From: Sepioteuthis lessoniana
Taxonomy: Eukaryota > Mollusca > Cephalopoda > Myopsida > Loliginidae
Reading direction: 5' to 3'
Length of the DNA stretch: 64,000 nucleotides
Assembly (NCBI GenBank): GCA_963585895.1
Contig: CAUZXS010004374.1
Span: forward strand, 1 to 64,000
Shown here: one piece after another, positions 28,986-39,649 of the stretch
Layout of the letters: the number at the start of each line of letters is the position of its first letter
Numbering within the stretch: position 1 is the stretch's first letter
The notes under the pieces: generated by a model
Told to the model about the DNA's origin: nothing
Database searches by the model: none
The model's input: only the letters and a program-made list of their open reading frames with translations
Position numbers and translations under genes: made by a program

Positions 28986-29099
28986 TTTTTATCCATAGAT
29001 CCACATGTTCTCCCCCATCACACATCTCACTCCAGGTGTGTGATGGAGGAGAACACATGGATCTATGACTTTCTCCGGGGCATTTGTGTGAAGTGAAAT

Positions 29100-29560
29100 G
29101 CAAACAGTTTGGTTTGCTTTGGTTTTATGGCATATCAACCATTGTTGGTTATTTATTGCCAAATCCTGTTTTACATATATATTAAATATATGATTTGTAA
29201 ACACATTTTGTAGATAACATTTTTAAATGAGTCTGAGCTCATTTTTTCAATTTCTATTCATAACAATCCAATTTAGCGTAAGTCATTTGTTGCACTCAGT
29301 TTTAATGTCTATTTGACCCGTAGATAGGACCCTATCAGGTGCTACCACTATTAGCCAGAGTGAACCTGGGAATGATTGTAATGAAAGAGTACTCTGCATT
29401 CCCCAAAGCTCCAACATTGCTGGAACCTCACCATTTGATGGTTTAATGTCATATCTAGGACACTCATTGGTTGGCGGGGATTCTTAACCCTCTACAGAGA
29501 TGCAGTTGGTATATATATCTACAGCCTCAGCCAACTGGGCTGACACAGTGTTGTCTAGAA
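29100..29560 (-). repeat. Family D SINE-like element (antisense)
   Basis: Inverted hairpin tail ATGGCATATCAACC..GGTTATTTATTGCC, then 'ccgtagataggaccctatca', 'ccccaaagctccaacattg', 'tcatatctaggacactcatt' and 'gagatgcagttggt'. Nearly complete. Confidence 0.8.
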
Positions 29561-29689
29561 TTTGAACTCAAGTCACTGATTTCATTTCTTATGACAATGA
29601 CCTCATTCCAGTATTTTTGCCAGAGGTAACACACACACATATATATATATATATATCCCAACTTGTTGGTAAAAATTAAAATATACTGA

Positions 29690-30040
29690 CTGTATCTTTT
29701 GCAGAGGGACAAGACCCACTCGACCTAAATGGGATGTCCTGAGTATAACACTGATGGTAAAGCTCCATCTCTGGAATTTGGGAGAATGTGGAGTACTCCT
29801 TCATTGTCATTACTCCCAGACCCACTGACCCAGAATGGTACTACCTGTCAGGGTCTCATCTATGGGTCAAATAGAGCTGTTTAAATAATATTCGTATTTG
29901 ATAGGACCGTGTGCAAAAAAATCTCCTAAAAAACAACTAGACAAAAAATTAAAATATGAACGTACAGTGAAAGCGATTCACTAAGCTCTAGGCATAAAAT
30001 AACCCTAGACGGATTAGCATGCCGTTAAAATCAATCTTTT
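29690..30040 (+). repeat. Family D variant with CAATC-type tail
   Basis: Landmarks 'gactgtatcttttgcagag', 'gagtactccttcattgtcat' and 'caaatagagctgttt', followed by a distinct end: GGCATAAAATAACCC..GCATGCCGTTAAAATC. Similar variant tails are at 36300-36420 (sense) and 34108-34170 (antisense). Confidence 0.6.
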
Positions 30041-30162
30041 CTTCCTACTAATTCAACGTTTTTAGCAACAGTAAATTATTTTATACTGTTCAGGCTTTAT
30101 CTCGGATATTGGATACTGTACGATGAAGACAACATATTTGTTTATATGTAGATATAGATATT

Positions 30163-30389
30163 TCAGTTTCTTTGTTTCATGGCATATCAACCTTCGTTGG
30201 GTATTTAACGTCAAAGCCATCCTTGTAGAAGTACAGTAGTGGTACTATTTATCTCATAAATAGGGAGATCAGGGGATTCATACATTTTCCAAGGGTATTA
30301 ATCTTAAAATGAACAGAATAGCGTGACTGTTGTTTGAACTCGATTATTATAATGTCATAGTCGAGCACTTTAGCCTCTACACCAACGGA
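30163..30389 (-). repeat. Family B SINE (antisense)
   Basis: Inverted tail 'tggcatatcaaccttcgttg', 'gtggtactatttatctcat', central block 'ccaagggtattaatc' and head 'ttagcctctacaccaacgga'. Confidence 0.75.
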
Positions 30390-30416
30390 ATATATATATA
30401 TATATATATATATATT

Positions 30417-30592
30417 CTCTTAAAGAAAAAACAAAACCGGTCACATTAGGATCATAAATTTATTTCCATCCTGTTATGTGTTTTTGATATAAATCAAAAA
30501 CACGAAAAAAATTAACAGGACTTCTTCAACACATAACAGGATGGAAATAAATTTATAATCCTAATGTGACCGTTTTTGTTTTTTCTTAAAGA
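30417..30592. mobile_element. Palindromic fold-back element
   Basis: The left arm 30417-30484 ('ggtcacattaggat', 'tttatttccatcctgttatg') is mirrored by the right arm 30528-30591 with only two or three differences. The 43-bp centre begins with a second palindrome, GTGTTTTTGAT-ATAA-ATCAAAAACAC (30478-30503), which overlaps the end of the left arm and can form a competing hairpin. No coding capacity. It lies next to (TA)n. Confidence 0.85.
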
Positions 30593-30722
30593 AATTATTG
30601 CTCTGTAATGTCAGTTACATTGAGCTCTTTACCAGGTAAATTTAAATGTTCACTGTTGAATGGTTTTTTTTTTGTCCTGATGGAATCACTCCCAACTTAG
30701 GTTTAACTGGACCGAATAATAC

Positions 30723-30730
<8 letters not shown>

Positions 30731-30763
<33 letters not shown>

Positions 30764-30764
30764 T
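30731..30764. repeat. (TA)n(TG)n microsatellite
   Basis: A TA run passing into a TG run. Confidence 0.9.
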
Positions 30765-30774
30765 AAAATTCCAT

Positions 30775-31205
30775 TTTAAAACGGAATTTCTTCCAAGCAA
30801 CGGTTGTATCAATACTACTTTACCAATGTACCTCATGGACACTGACAGGACGTATAGAGAAAAACTAGACGGGAACTGCACAAAAATTATATTGAACAAA
30901 TACTGGAAGCAACACTCCACAAAACAGTAACTGTACAGCCACTTACCTCCTATATCTAAAACCATCCAAATAAGACATGCAGGACACTGCTGAAGAAGTA
31001 TTGACGAACTCATAATTGACATTCTCTTGTGGACCCCCTCACCTGGATGTGTCAGTGTTGGTCGGCCAACAAGAACCTACCTACTACAGCTTTGTACTGA
31101 CATAGTATGTAGTCTAGAAGACCAACTGGGAGTGATGGATGATAGGGACGAATGGTGAGAGAGAGTCAGGGAAATCCGTGCTACACGCGTGACTTGATGA
31201 TGATA
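30775..31205 (+). pseudogene. LINE C-terminal copy with (ATG)n-type tail
   Basis: Starts 'acggaatttcttccaagcaa' and follows the LINE C-terminal region (EKLDGNCTKIILNKYW, YLLQLC, LEDQLGVMDDRDEW), ending GTGACTTGATGATGATA. Several frameshifts. A second tiny fragment of the same family (GCAGCGGTTGTGTC) is at 31291-31305. Confidence 0.75.
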
Positions 31206-31373
31206 TATTAAAAACTTATTTGCTTGTTTATCACAGAGATAATCTCAGTATTAACCACTAACTGAACTAAAAATACTTTTATTCTTTGATGCAGCGGTTG
31301 TGTCAATAAACTACGTTTCATTAAAACAAAGTATGTATTTATTACAAATGACAAGAGTATCTCCTTTTATAAG

Positions 31374-31787
31374 GCTGACTGCTTTAATTTGCTATTGGCT
31401 TTGTCCAACCCGGCTTTTTAGTCGGGCCGTCTGGCATTCGTGTCGGACGGGGTATTGTTCATCTAAGGCAGACTCGAAGCCGGAAGGCCCTTGGCTTCGG
31501 CTGAGCCACCTTCGGGTGGGTGAGCTGCATTATTGACACCTTTGTATAGCACTGGACCCCGTAGTTCAGTTTAAGCTATAATCTGGCATCAGTGCCTGGG
31601 CTCATGTTTGGGTCCATGTCCAGCTAGGCTCATCGGCTCATATTGCACCTAGTGAGCCGATGAGCAGCAGGGCTCGAGCCTCGACTCGGGTTCGACCTTC
31701 CCCTCCCCTAAACCCCACTATAATCCGACCTTCAGGTCATTTGACCTTGTGTCAAGACCTGCCTGGTGGGAGGCAGAGACAAATACA
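31374..31787. mobile_element. GC-rich structured insertion with 13-bp target duplication
   Basis: This 414-bp segment is markedly GC-richer than its surroundings and is flanked by CTCCTTTTATAAG at 31361-31373 and 31788-31800. It contains a run of predicted hairpins: CCCGGC/GTCGGG near 31410-31428, CCGTC/GACGG near 31427-31450, CCACC-TTCG-GGTGG at 31506-31519 (UUCG tetraloop) and a perfect 13-bp stem at 31628-31640/31653-31665. A B-box-like GGTTCGACC lies near 31689. I do not recognise the family. A SINE or another retroposed structured RNA is most likely. Confidence 0.7.
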
Positions 31788-31800
31788 CTCCTTTTATAAG

Positions 31801-31858
31801 ACGGTTGGTTGGTGTTTATGGCATATCTACCCTTGTAGGTTATTAGATGCCAAATCCC

Positions 31859-31892
<34 letters not shown>
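31801..31892 (-). repeat. Family B/D tail fragment and (GT)n
   Basis: Inverted tail 'tatggcatatctacccttg' and GGTTATTAGATGCCAAATCC, then a GT run from 31861. Confidence 0.7.
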
Positions 31893-31893
<1 letters not shown>

Positions 31894-32084
31894 ATTTGTT
31901 AGTGAATAGTTTGTCGTTAACTTTATTTTTAAACAAGTTGTCAGAGTTTATTTGTTTGCACACATTTAAATATTTTCGTGTATTACTATTTAACATTAGT
32001 TATTCTATTTATCAAGTAAGCCTATCTTATAAAATAATTTGCATATAGCAGTATGTTTTCAAATAGCTAATAATGATAAACCTC

Positions 32085-32335
32085 TGTAAAGGGTTGAATA
32101 GTTCTATTTGATTCATAGATGGGACCCTAACAGGTACGACCATTCCGGGTTGGAGTAGACATCGGAATAATAGCAACGAAGAACTAATCTCAAATTCCAG
32201 AACTGGAGCCTCACCATCAGATGCAATTTAGTGTTATAGCTGGGACATTCGTTGGTAGGGGAGGTCTTACTCTTCTGCTGAGATGCAGTCGGTATACTCT
32301 GCAACCCCCAGCCGACAGGCCGGTTATATGAGGGT
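32085..32335 (-). repeat. Family D SINE-like element (antisense, no tail)
   Basis: 'ttgattcatagatgggaccc', 'ccattccgggttggagtag', 'gagatgcagtcggtatact' and 'cagccgacaggcc'. Confidence 0.7.
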
Positions 32336-32336
32336 T

Positions 32337-32545
32337 TTGGTTTCTTTGTTTAATGGCATATCAACCTTCGTTGGTTATTTGATGCCAAAGCGATCCTTGA
32401 AGAAGAGCATTAGTCGTACTATTTCATCCAAAACTTGCAGGGCAGGGCGGAAGATAAGAGGGTTTTTTTTTAACCTTTCTTAAGGGTATTAGTCCGAAAG
32501 TAAGTATAAGAGAGGGACTGGAGTTCGAACACGCTTTGTACGATT
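32337..32545 (-). repeat. Family B SINE (antisense)
   Basis: 'aatggcatatcaaccttcg', 'tattagtccgaaagtaagta', 'gactggagttcgaacacgc'. The head end is truncated. Confidence 0.75.
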
Positions 32546-32599
32546 TTTTGTTTCTTCATTAAATCCTACTTTACACTCATTGCAAATATAATATATTCA

Positions 32600-32940
32600 G
32601 CAAGGTGATATTACCTGGGAAATCCCAGGAACACATAAACAAGGGACGGGTCGCACCTTCAAATACATGGCGTGATTAAATGCAGACACGACGCGTAGCT
32701 TATCATGTGACTCAGTCTGCGCCACGTAATTACCTGACCGTCTATGTAGACGTCATTTGGCACAGATGTGGATTTGACCTCGGAATTCGACAGAATATGT
32801 CTAGCAGTCCATTGACGGTGAATACATTGTGTGTAGCATTCACGCTCATGCCTTTTGTCGGCGATTATAAATAGAGAGACAATTTGATACAGTAATTCTT
32901 GCGCCATATTTGAATCACACGATATGAAAGAAAGAAATTT
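32600..32940 (+). promoter_or_regulatory. Possible promoter-like or solo-LTR-like segment
   Basis: CpG-containing, non-repetitive-looking sequence with GACGTCATTTGG (CRE-like) at 32749 and TATAAATAG at 32867-32875, with no SINE landmarks. No coding region follows in frame on either strand. The TATA motif may be chance in AT-rich DNA. Confidence 0.25.
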
Positions 32941-32946
32941 CCTCCT

Positions 32947-32952
32947 TTGTCA

Positions 32953-33004
<52 letters not shown>

Positions 33005-33322
33005 CTATTATCAGTATCCTGTATTAAGTGACCTTCTCTCTTGTTTCATCCCTCTCTCACACTCTCTCTCTCTATTCTACTCGCAACATCCCATGTTAAG
33101 AGACCTTCACCCTTGTTATAGCACTCACTCTATCTCTGTTCTGCTCCCAAAATCCCTAATAAAGAGATCTCTTGTTTCATATCCCCCTTACTCTGTCTTT
33201 ATTCTACGCTCAACATTTCAAATGATGACCTACTCCCTTGTTTATATATATATATATATATATCCATTTTATTCCCAACATTTCGAATAAAGAAACATCC
33301 TCTCTTATTCCATCTATTTCTT

Positions 33323-33375
<53 letters not shown>
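32947..33375. repeat. (CT)n microsatellite cluster
   Basis: Two long CT runs (32947-33001 and 33325-33375) enclose several diverged copies of a roughly 70-80 bp unit containing 'ctcttgtttca' and 'actctatt', plus (TA)n at 33243-33262. It looks like a CT-rich minisatellite expanded from the microsatellite. Confidence 0.75.
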
Positions 33376-33376
<1 letters not shown>

Positions 33377-33479
33377 CATTTAACTCCCATCATCCCAAAA
33401 TAAATAAAGTCTATCAAATACCGAATAATGATTGCCATTCGTGCTAAACTTTGACTCAGCTTAGTAAATGACAATTACC

Positions 33480-34090
33480 GAATATAGTTGTGTGTGCACG
33501 AGTATTTTTTGGTTTTTTGCAGCGGCAACTACTGACTTTGTAAAGATAAGATACAATCCACGATCATTATCTGGCACAAGTTCAGGAGGCCGTCCCCACA
33601 AGGCAGCACCTCTCCCATTCCACTAAACATAAGCGGATCTAGGTCAATCTTTTATCCCTGTGGTGTTCCTAAAGGGAAATACAGAAAAAAAGTTGCGCTA
33701 CTTTTGGCACCACTTGCTTGGTTTGGTAAACATATATCACAACAACGACAAAAGATCAGGTTCTTGCAGTACCTGTTTATAGTTTATTGTAGCCATTGGA
33801 CATGTCCTCTACGTTAGCTTGTTCAGATATGTATAAGCATTATTTTGTATAGAGTACTGCTCATAAATATTTGAACAAGCGCAAATTCATTTTTTTATTA
33901 TAAGAGCCATTACGTCATAAAGAGCATGAGTACAATCCAAATTAACATACTAGTTTGTTAGTTTTCCCAAATAGCAATTTGAAATCCTTGGATAATCCTG
34001 GATAAAATTTTAGAAGATAATTTTTTTTCATTTGAAAATTTGTTTCATTAATTTTTTTAAAAAAATTATCATTCAGAACAAAATAAACGA
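33480..34090. other. Unassigned sequence
   Basis: No gene, tRNA-like head or SINE landmark recognised. Confidence 0.5.
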
Positions 34091-34107
34091 CAAACTGAAT
34101 ACTTTTG

Positions 34108-34620
34108 ATTGATTGATTGATTTTAACGGCATATCATCCCGTCTAGGGCTATTTTATGCCCAGAGGTTAGGAAATTGCACTCATTGTACATTTATAGTTA
34201 CATTTTCTCGTGTAGTTGTTTCTTAAGAGATTTTTGCTCACAGTAATATATCAAGTACTCCTATCAAATTCAAATAATTTGCATACACTTGTGTGGTTTC
34301 AAGAATTTCTATTCAAAATGGTTTCAACTAATTATTTCTATTTGTTTGCTCACACTTATATGTTTTTTAGTGAATAATAATAATAATTCTTAGTAAACAA
34401 TTATAGCTTCAAGTAACTATTCTTAATACAAATAATTTACAGTTATATAGCATCAAGTAAACGGTGACTTCATATTCCCCAAAGCTCCAGAAATAGAACT
34501 CACTACTGGATGCCGTTCAGTATCACCCAAGACACCCTTTTATTTGTGGGGTGAGAATCTTACCCCTCTGCAGAGGGTAAAGACCGCGATTTCTAAGCTT
34601 CGCCGACCGGGTGAAATACT
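34108..34620 (-). repeat. Family D variant (antisense) with CAATC-type tail
   Basis: Inverted variant tail at 34108-34170 (GATTGATTGATTGATT, ACGGCATATCATCCCG, TATTTTATGCC), subrepeats ('acttatatgttttttagtga'), then 'ccccaaagctccagaaata' and 'cccctctgcagagg' near 34570. Confidence 0.65.
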
Positions 34621-34924
34621 ATGTTACTTTGTGTTAACTGCAATTAAATTTTTTTTCTTCTTGCCTAATATCCTCATTGTCCTCTTCACAACAAAGAACT
34701 GGAAACAAATTACTTGTTTATTTAAATATTTATAACTTTTACAATACCTGAAATCCCAGTGGGATTGATTTACTGACGTATTTGTTTGAGGAACTCTGCC
34801 TATATTACAGATTACATAAACAACTAGTAATCAAATATCTAAAAACGATTTTCGGCAACATAACCTTTGTTTTTTTCGTCTACGGTTTCAGTCTTAGCCA
34901 TTCACAGATTATTTGTATTAGCTC

Positions 34925-36420
34925 GGCCCTGTCAGCAGGGCTTAGAATACACTGACTGTATCCCATGCAAAAAGAGTAATAATATAACATTAAACAACAT
35001 CTTGTGGTGAGGCTCCAGTTCTGGAGCTGTGGGGAGTGTGGAGTACTTCTTCATGGCTATGACTCCTAAGTTAACACTTACTAAACAACATCTGGTGGTG
35101 AGGCTTCAGTTCTGGAGCTCTGGGAAGTGTGGAGTACTTCTTCATGGCTATGGTTCCCGGGTCAACTCTTACTCGAAGTTGTTGTGCCTGTTAGGGCCCC
35201 ACACATATATGGGTCAAATAGATCTTTTTGAGAATTTTCAACATTGGATAATAATGAGTGAAACCATATAACTACATGCAAATAAATAATCATTATAATT
35301 AAACAGAATTATTAATGTTAGGAAGACTTAAACTGAGGAATTATTATCATTATTTACTTGAAACCATTTAATTGATTGCAAATCCTTGGTGTTAGATTGG
35401 AATACTTGAAACTATACAACTGTGTGCAAATTATTCAAATTTGATAAGAATACTTGATGGCTTATAACTGTTAATTGTTTGAATTAAGAATAGTTACTCG
35501 AAGCTATAATTGTTTACTAAGGATTATTATTAGTTAGTTGAAATCATATAAGCATTACGATTAGATAGAAACATTTGAAACCACACAATTGTGTGCTGAT
35601 CATTTGTATCAAATAGAAATACTTAATACCATATAACTAAATTATTTGTAGCAAAAATAGTTATTTGAAGCTATAATTGTTTACTAGGGATTATTATTAG
35701 AGATATGAAATAACTGTGAGCAAACAATTATTAAAAAGAAATAATTACTTGAAACCAAGGGGGTTGAGTGTTTGTCAATGGTCCGGGAGACCTGGGTTCA
35801 ATCCCGGGTCGCGTCATACCAAGGACTTTAAAAATGGTACTTGATACCTCCTTGCTTAACACTCAGCAATATAAGGTACGTATCAAGGGTAAAGTGGAGC
35901 AATCCAGGGAAAAGAGTAGCGCCCTCCCCTCCACCTCAGTGTAGTAGCTATTAAAAAGGGAGCCTTCAGGTCGCCCTCGACTACGGTCGCCAACTTTACT
36001 TTATTAGATAGGAATATTAGCAACCATACAGCTGTGTGTAAAGTTATTTGTATTAGATAAGAATACTTGATATCATATAACATAATTATTTATATTAAGA
36101 ATAGTTGCATGAACCAATAATTGTCTTATGTTTTTATAAGTTACTTGAAGCCATATAACTATGTGCAAACAAATAAAAATAATTACTTGAAATCATATAA
36201 TTATTGATATTAAGAATAACTGAAACTTTACAAATCGTTTGTATTAGGAATACTTGATATGATAACTGTGCACGAAAAACTGATAAGAAACAATTATACA
36301 AAAAGAATTAAATATGAACCTACAATGAACGCGATTCCCTACGTTGTAGGTATAAAGTAATCATAGATTGGTTGATATGTCGTTAAAATTAGTCAATCAA
36401 TCAATCAAATATCTGAAAAG
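34925..36420 (+). repeat. Family D variant with a large expanded subrepeat array
   Basis: The element begins with 'gactgtatcccatgcaaaa'. A duplicated block 'ggtgaggctccagttctgga' (about 35015 and 35097) follows, then from about 35225 more than ten degenerate units of 50-60 bp ('gaatacttgaaactatacaa', 'ctgtgtgcaaa'). A family C SINE interrupts it at 35757-36003. It closes with the variant tail (GTTGATATGTCGTTAAAAT, CAATCAATC) at 36360-36420. Confidence 0.65.
35757..36003 (+). repeat. Family C SINE, well preserved
   Basis: Sense copy. Head with B box GGGTTCAATCCCGGGTCG, body 'aatggtacttgatacctcc', 'gtaaagtggagcaatccagg', end 'ggtcgccaactttacttta'. The cleanest family C copy in the window. Confidence 0.85.
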
Positions 36421-36424
36421 GCTT

Positions 36425-37260
36425 TTCGGGAATACACCCTTTGTTTTTTTCGTCTACTATTTCAATCTCAGTAATTTATAGATGATCAATATTTGCAGTC
36501 TGATTTTAAAACAGTAGAATCCATTCTAAAAAAAATTTTCCATACATTTTGGCTCACCGTTTGTATCAAATTACCAATCAAGACAAGCTTAATTATACGA
36601 GATCTTAAAAATCGAAATGTCGGCCGAATTATGGCTGAACGAACGCCACAAAGGTGATACTTTCGGTAAATGTTACAAACCTCTTACATTGCATAATACA
36701 ATGCTGGCTTAGATCACTGAAAGGTTAATCTATAGTCGGCTTCACTATGGCACGTGTTATAGCATCAGAATTTTGGTGTCAATTTTGGAGCAATCAGATA
36801 ACTTGGAAGCGCCGCACTTTTATTCGTTTTTCATAAATCGCTGTTTATTTGTAAATTGAATTTACTTAAAAAGATTTTTTTTAAAAACATTTTCAAAGAA
36901 ACTGAAGCTTACATTTTGTAACGTAGGAGAAAACATAGATCCTGGAATTACAGATTCGATTATTTACGTAAAAATCGGAACTTCTGCTAAGAATCAGCGT
37001 GTAGTATCTGTGCGCTCTGCCGAGAACCAAAGTGTCGCTCCTCAAGATTTCAAAACTCTTAGTACATCGTTTCTCAAGTTTCTTTAACCCTTCCATTTTT
37101 TTTAATTCAAAGATTTAAAAAAAAGAGAAAAAATGAGAGAGAAAAAAAAAGAAAGATAATTTCCGTATTGGTTGGGTCGAGAACTTTACAATCTTCTGCT
37201 GTATAGAATTATGAAATATAAACGAATTCAAACAAAAATGAGACTAAGAATATATATATA
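36425..37260. other. Unassigned, apparently unique sequence
   Basis: No repeat landmarks and no recognisable protein. The 67-codon minus frame at 36893-37096 has no known motif. Confidence 0.45.
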
Positions 37261-37267
37261 TATATAG

Positions 37268-37640
37268 TTTGATAGCATAAACCTTATTTTATGCCAAAGC
37301 CATCTTTGTCGCAAGACTACTATTCAACCCATTGCTGAGAAAATAAGGGGTTCATACATTTCCCCCAAAGGTATTAGTCCGAAAATGTACATAAAAGTAT
37401 GACAGGAGTTTTAACTTGCTTAGAACAATGTCACAATCCACGAGTGATAAGCGAGTTCGAACTCCAGTCACGCTAGTCTATTCGCTTTCGGATTAATACC
37501 TTTGGGAAAGCTATGAACCTCCTGATCTCCTTTGCTAAGATATAAATAGTACCACTACAGTTCTTCTACAATGATGGTTTTGGTATTAATTAATCAACGA
37601 AGGTTGACATGCTATGAAATAAAGAAACCAAACCAAGCCA
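37268..37640. repeat. Head-to-head pair of family B SINEs (inverted repeat)
   Basis: An antisense B copy (37268-37440, tail first) meets a sense B copy (37448-37640, starting at GCGAGTTCGAACTCC and ending in the hairpin tail and AAACCAAACC). Together they form an inverted repeat with nearly no spacer and arms of about 175-190 bp. Confidence 0.75.
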
Positions 37641-37652
37641 TACCTGTGTGTG

Positions 37653-37689
<37 letters not shown>

Positions 37690-37805
37690 AATTATTTACG
37701 AAGCTAAGCTTTGATGTGGTACAAGACCAGAAGTATGGGATGCCCAGTGAGAAACGAATGTACTAAAATGGTCTGCCAATCTAGCTTACTAACCATTTCA
37801 CCATA
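37690..37805 (-). repeat. Family E SINE (antisense)
   Basis: 'attatttacgaagctaagct', 'gatgtggtacaagaccag', 'gtctgccaatctagcttact' and 'accatttcacca'. Flanked by (GT)n and (TA)n tracts. Confidence 0.65.
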
Positions 37806-37876
37806 TGTATATATACGTATATATATATATGTATATGTGTAGATATGTATAGATATGTAATTATATGCCTGTTTAC

Positions 37877-37909
<33 letters not shown>

Positions 37910-37939
37910 ATGTTTCTAAAATTTAAATGAATGTAAGTA

Positions 37940-38190
37940 AGTAAAGTTGGCGACGTTAGTCGAGGGTGACCCGAAGGCTTCCTTTTCGATAGCTACTACA
38001 CTGGGGTGTAGGGGAGGGCGCTACTCCTTTCCCTAGATTGCTCTACTTTACCCTTGATCTCTACCTTATATTGCTGAATGTTAAGCAAGGAGGCATCAAG
38101 TACCATTTTTTGAGTCTTTGGTATGACTCGACCTGGGATTGAACCACGGTCTCCCGGGCCATTGGCGAACACTCTAACCATCATGCCAAT
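37940..38190 (-). repeat. Family C SINE (antisense)
   Basis: 'gtaaagttggcgacgttagt' to the head 'gggattgaaccacggtctcc' and 'ctctaaccatcatgccaat'. Confidence 0.85.
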
Positions 38191-38224
38191 ATATATGACA
38201 CATTGTGTATGTGAAAGACTAAGG

Positions 38225-38700
38225 TCTTACCAAACGTCTATAATGCGGTGAACTGCTACAACACAAGCGTCCTCAATATCAGCCAAGTAAATGCTACAAA
38301 GACAATTTGAAGAATATTCTTAAATCGTTGAAAATTGATATTCTGAGCCGGGAAAAACTTGCATTGATAACTGCTGAATGGAGAAAGACATTTAAGACGA
38401 GATGAGCCTCGTTTGAGGAGAGCCGTAAAAGTCATGAAAAGTTGAAACAACTGAGGAAGGGAAAAATGTCGTATTCTCCGGTTCAAAAACATGCTTGGAG
38501 TAATAATGTTTGTGACTGTATTATTTGTTCTAAAGCTGAATGCATCATTCACATAAAGTTACAGGAGAGAAGTGAATAGGATACATTTCCTTTGAGGCGA
38601 AGTGATACCACTTACGTCATTTGCGGTAAAAGCTACAAATCTAAGTCCAACTTGAAAAGTTACATGGCGGTACATAAAAACCTCAAAGAACCACATTAAG
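38225..38700 (+). pseudogene. Second LINE family, C-terminal zinc-finger fragment
   Basis: The conceptual frame reads GELLQHKRPQYQPSKCYKDN, NILKSLKIDI, ITAEWRKTFK, SFEESRKSHEKLKQ, then two finger-like stretches (CDCIICSKAECIIHIK and YVICGKSYKSKSNLKSYM). This is the usual C-terminus of animal endonuclease/RT LINEs with a terminal C2H2-like finger. Two in-frame stops and truncation make it a relic. Confidence 0.7.
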
Positions 38701-38979
38701 TAACATCTGTAGTCGTCATTCCATTTGTCTGTCATCTCTACCTCAAAATTTGCAAAACTACGAAACTGTAAAGTCATCTTTTTGTAACGCTCACATGTGC
38801 ATAAAAAGAAAACAAAACAATAGACAGACAACTTCAAACCGAAATTAATTCAATAACAGAAAATAAGAGAAAGGAAAGATTGTTAAAATCCGAAATACTA
38901 CAGTCTTTCCTAGAACAATAACAGAATCGCTTTGAAACAAAAGTATACCGGCCAAGCTATAATAAAATTCTGACTGTTT

Positions 38980-39205
38980 GGTTTGATTTGATTTTTTGTA
39001 TTTAATGACATATCAACCTTCATGGGTTGTTTAATGCTAAAGCCATCCTTGTAGAAGGATGGTAGTGGTAACCTATAGTTGGAGGTATAAGGATGACCAT
39101 ACCTTTGCAAAGGGTATTATTCCATAAGTGAATGTAATAACATGACTAGAGTTCAAACTTGGTTTCTACTATATCGCAGTCTAACACGTTATCCATTACG
39201 CTATA
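38980..39205 (-). repeat. Family B SINE (antisense)
   Basis: 'aatgacatatcaaccttcat', 'ggatggtagtggtaaccta', 'catgactagagttcaaactt' and the degraded head near 39190 before (TA)n. Confidence 0.7.
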
Positions 39206-39415
39206 TATATATGTATATATATTGTATACTTGGGCACCAATCCGTTATTTAAACATGTTTGATTGAAGACCATGGATTGTTTCTTTTTCAAAATCCTTAA
39301 GGGAAGACGTTCCAGTCTTCTTGCTATTTTTCTTGTGTCTGGTTCAAGCGAAATGGTCGAAAGTGCTTGGGCTAGTATAGGGTACTTTCTTCACCATCTT
39401 GACCCAAACATAAGA

Positions 39416-39447
<32 letters not shown>

Positions 39448-39649
39448 AATTCAGTCGTAGGTTAGCTTAACAACACAGTCTGAAAGTATCTCTGAGACGA
39501 AGGTTGGTGAACTTTTATAGACGCGTACTTTTGCTTAATTTTCAGCGGATTTTGTTTTAAAAAAACCTATAAAAGATGAGTTTTTCTTTGATTATTTTCA
39601 ATTTGGGCGACATTTTTTGAAATGTTTTTGAACTTAACAACAACAGCAA

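Noticed and set aside
33199-33474. Arg/Glu-rich minus ORF
   Set aside because: It is translation of the (CT)n/(GA)n repeat.
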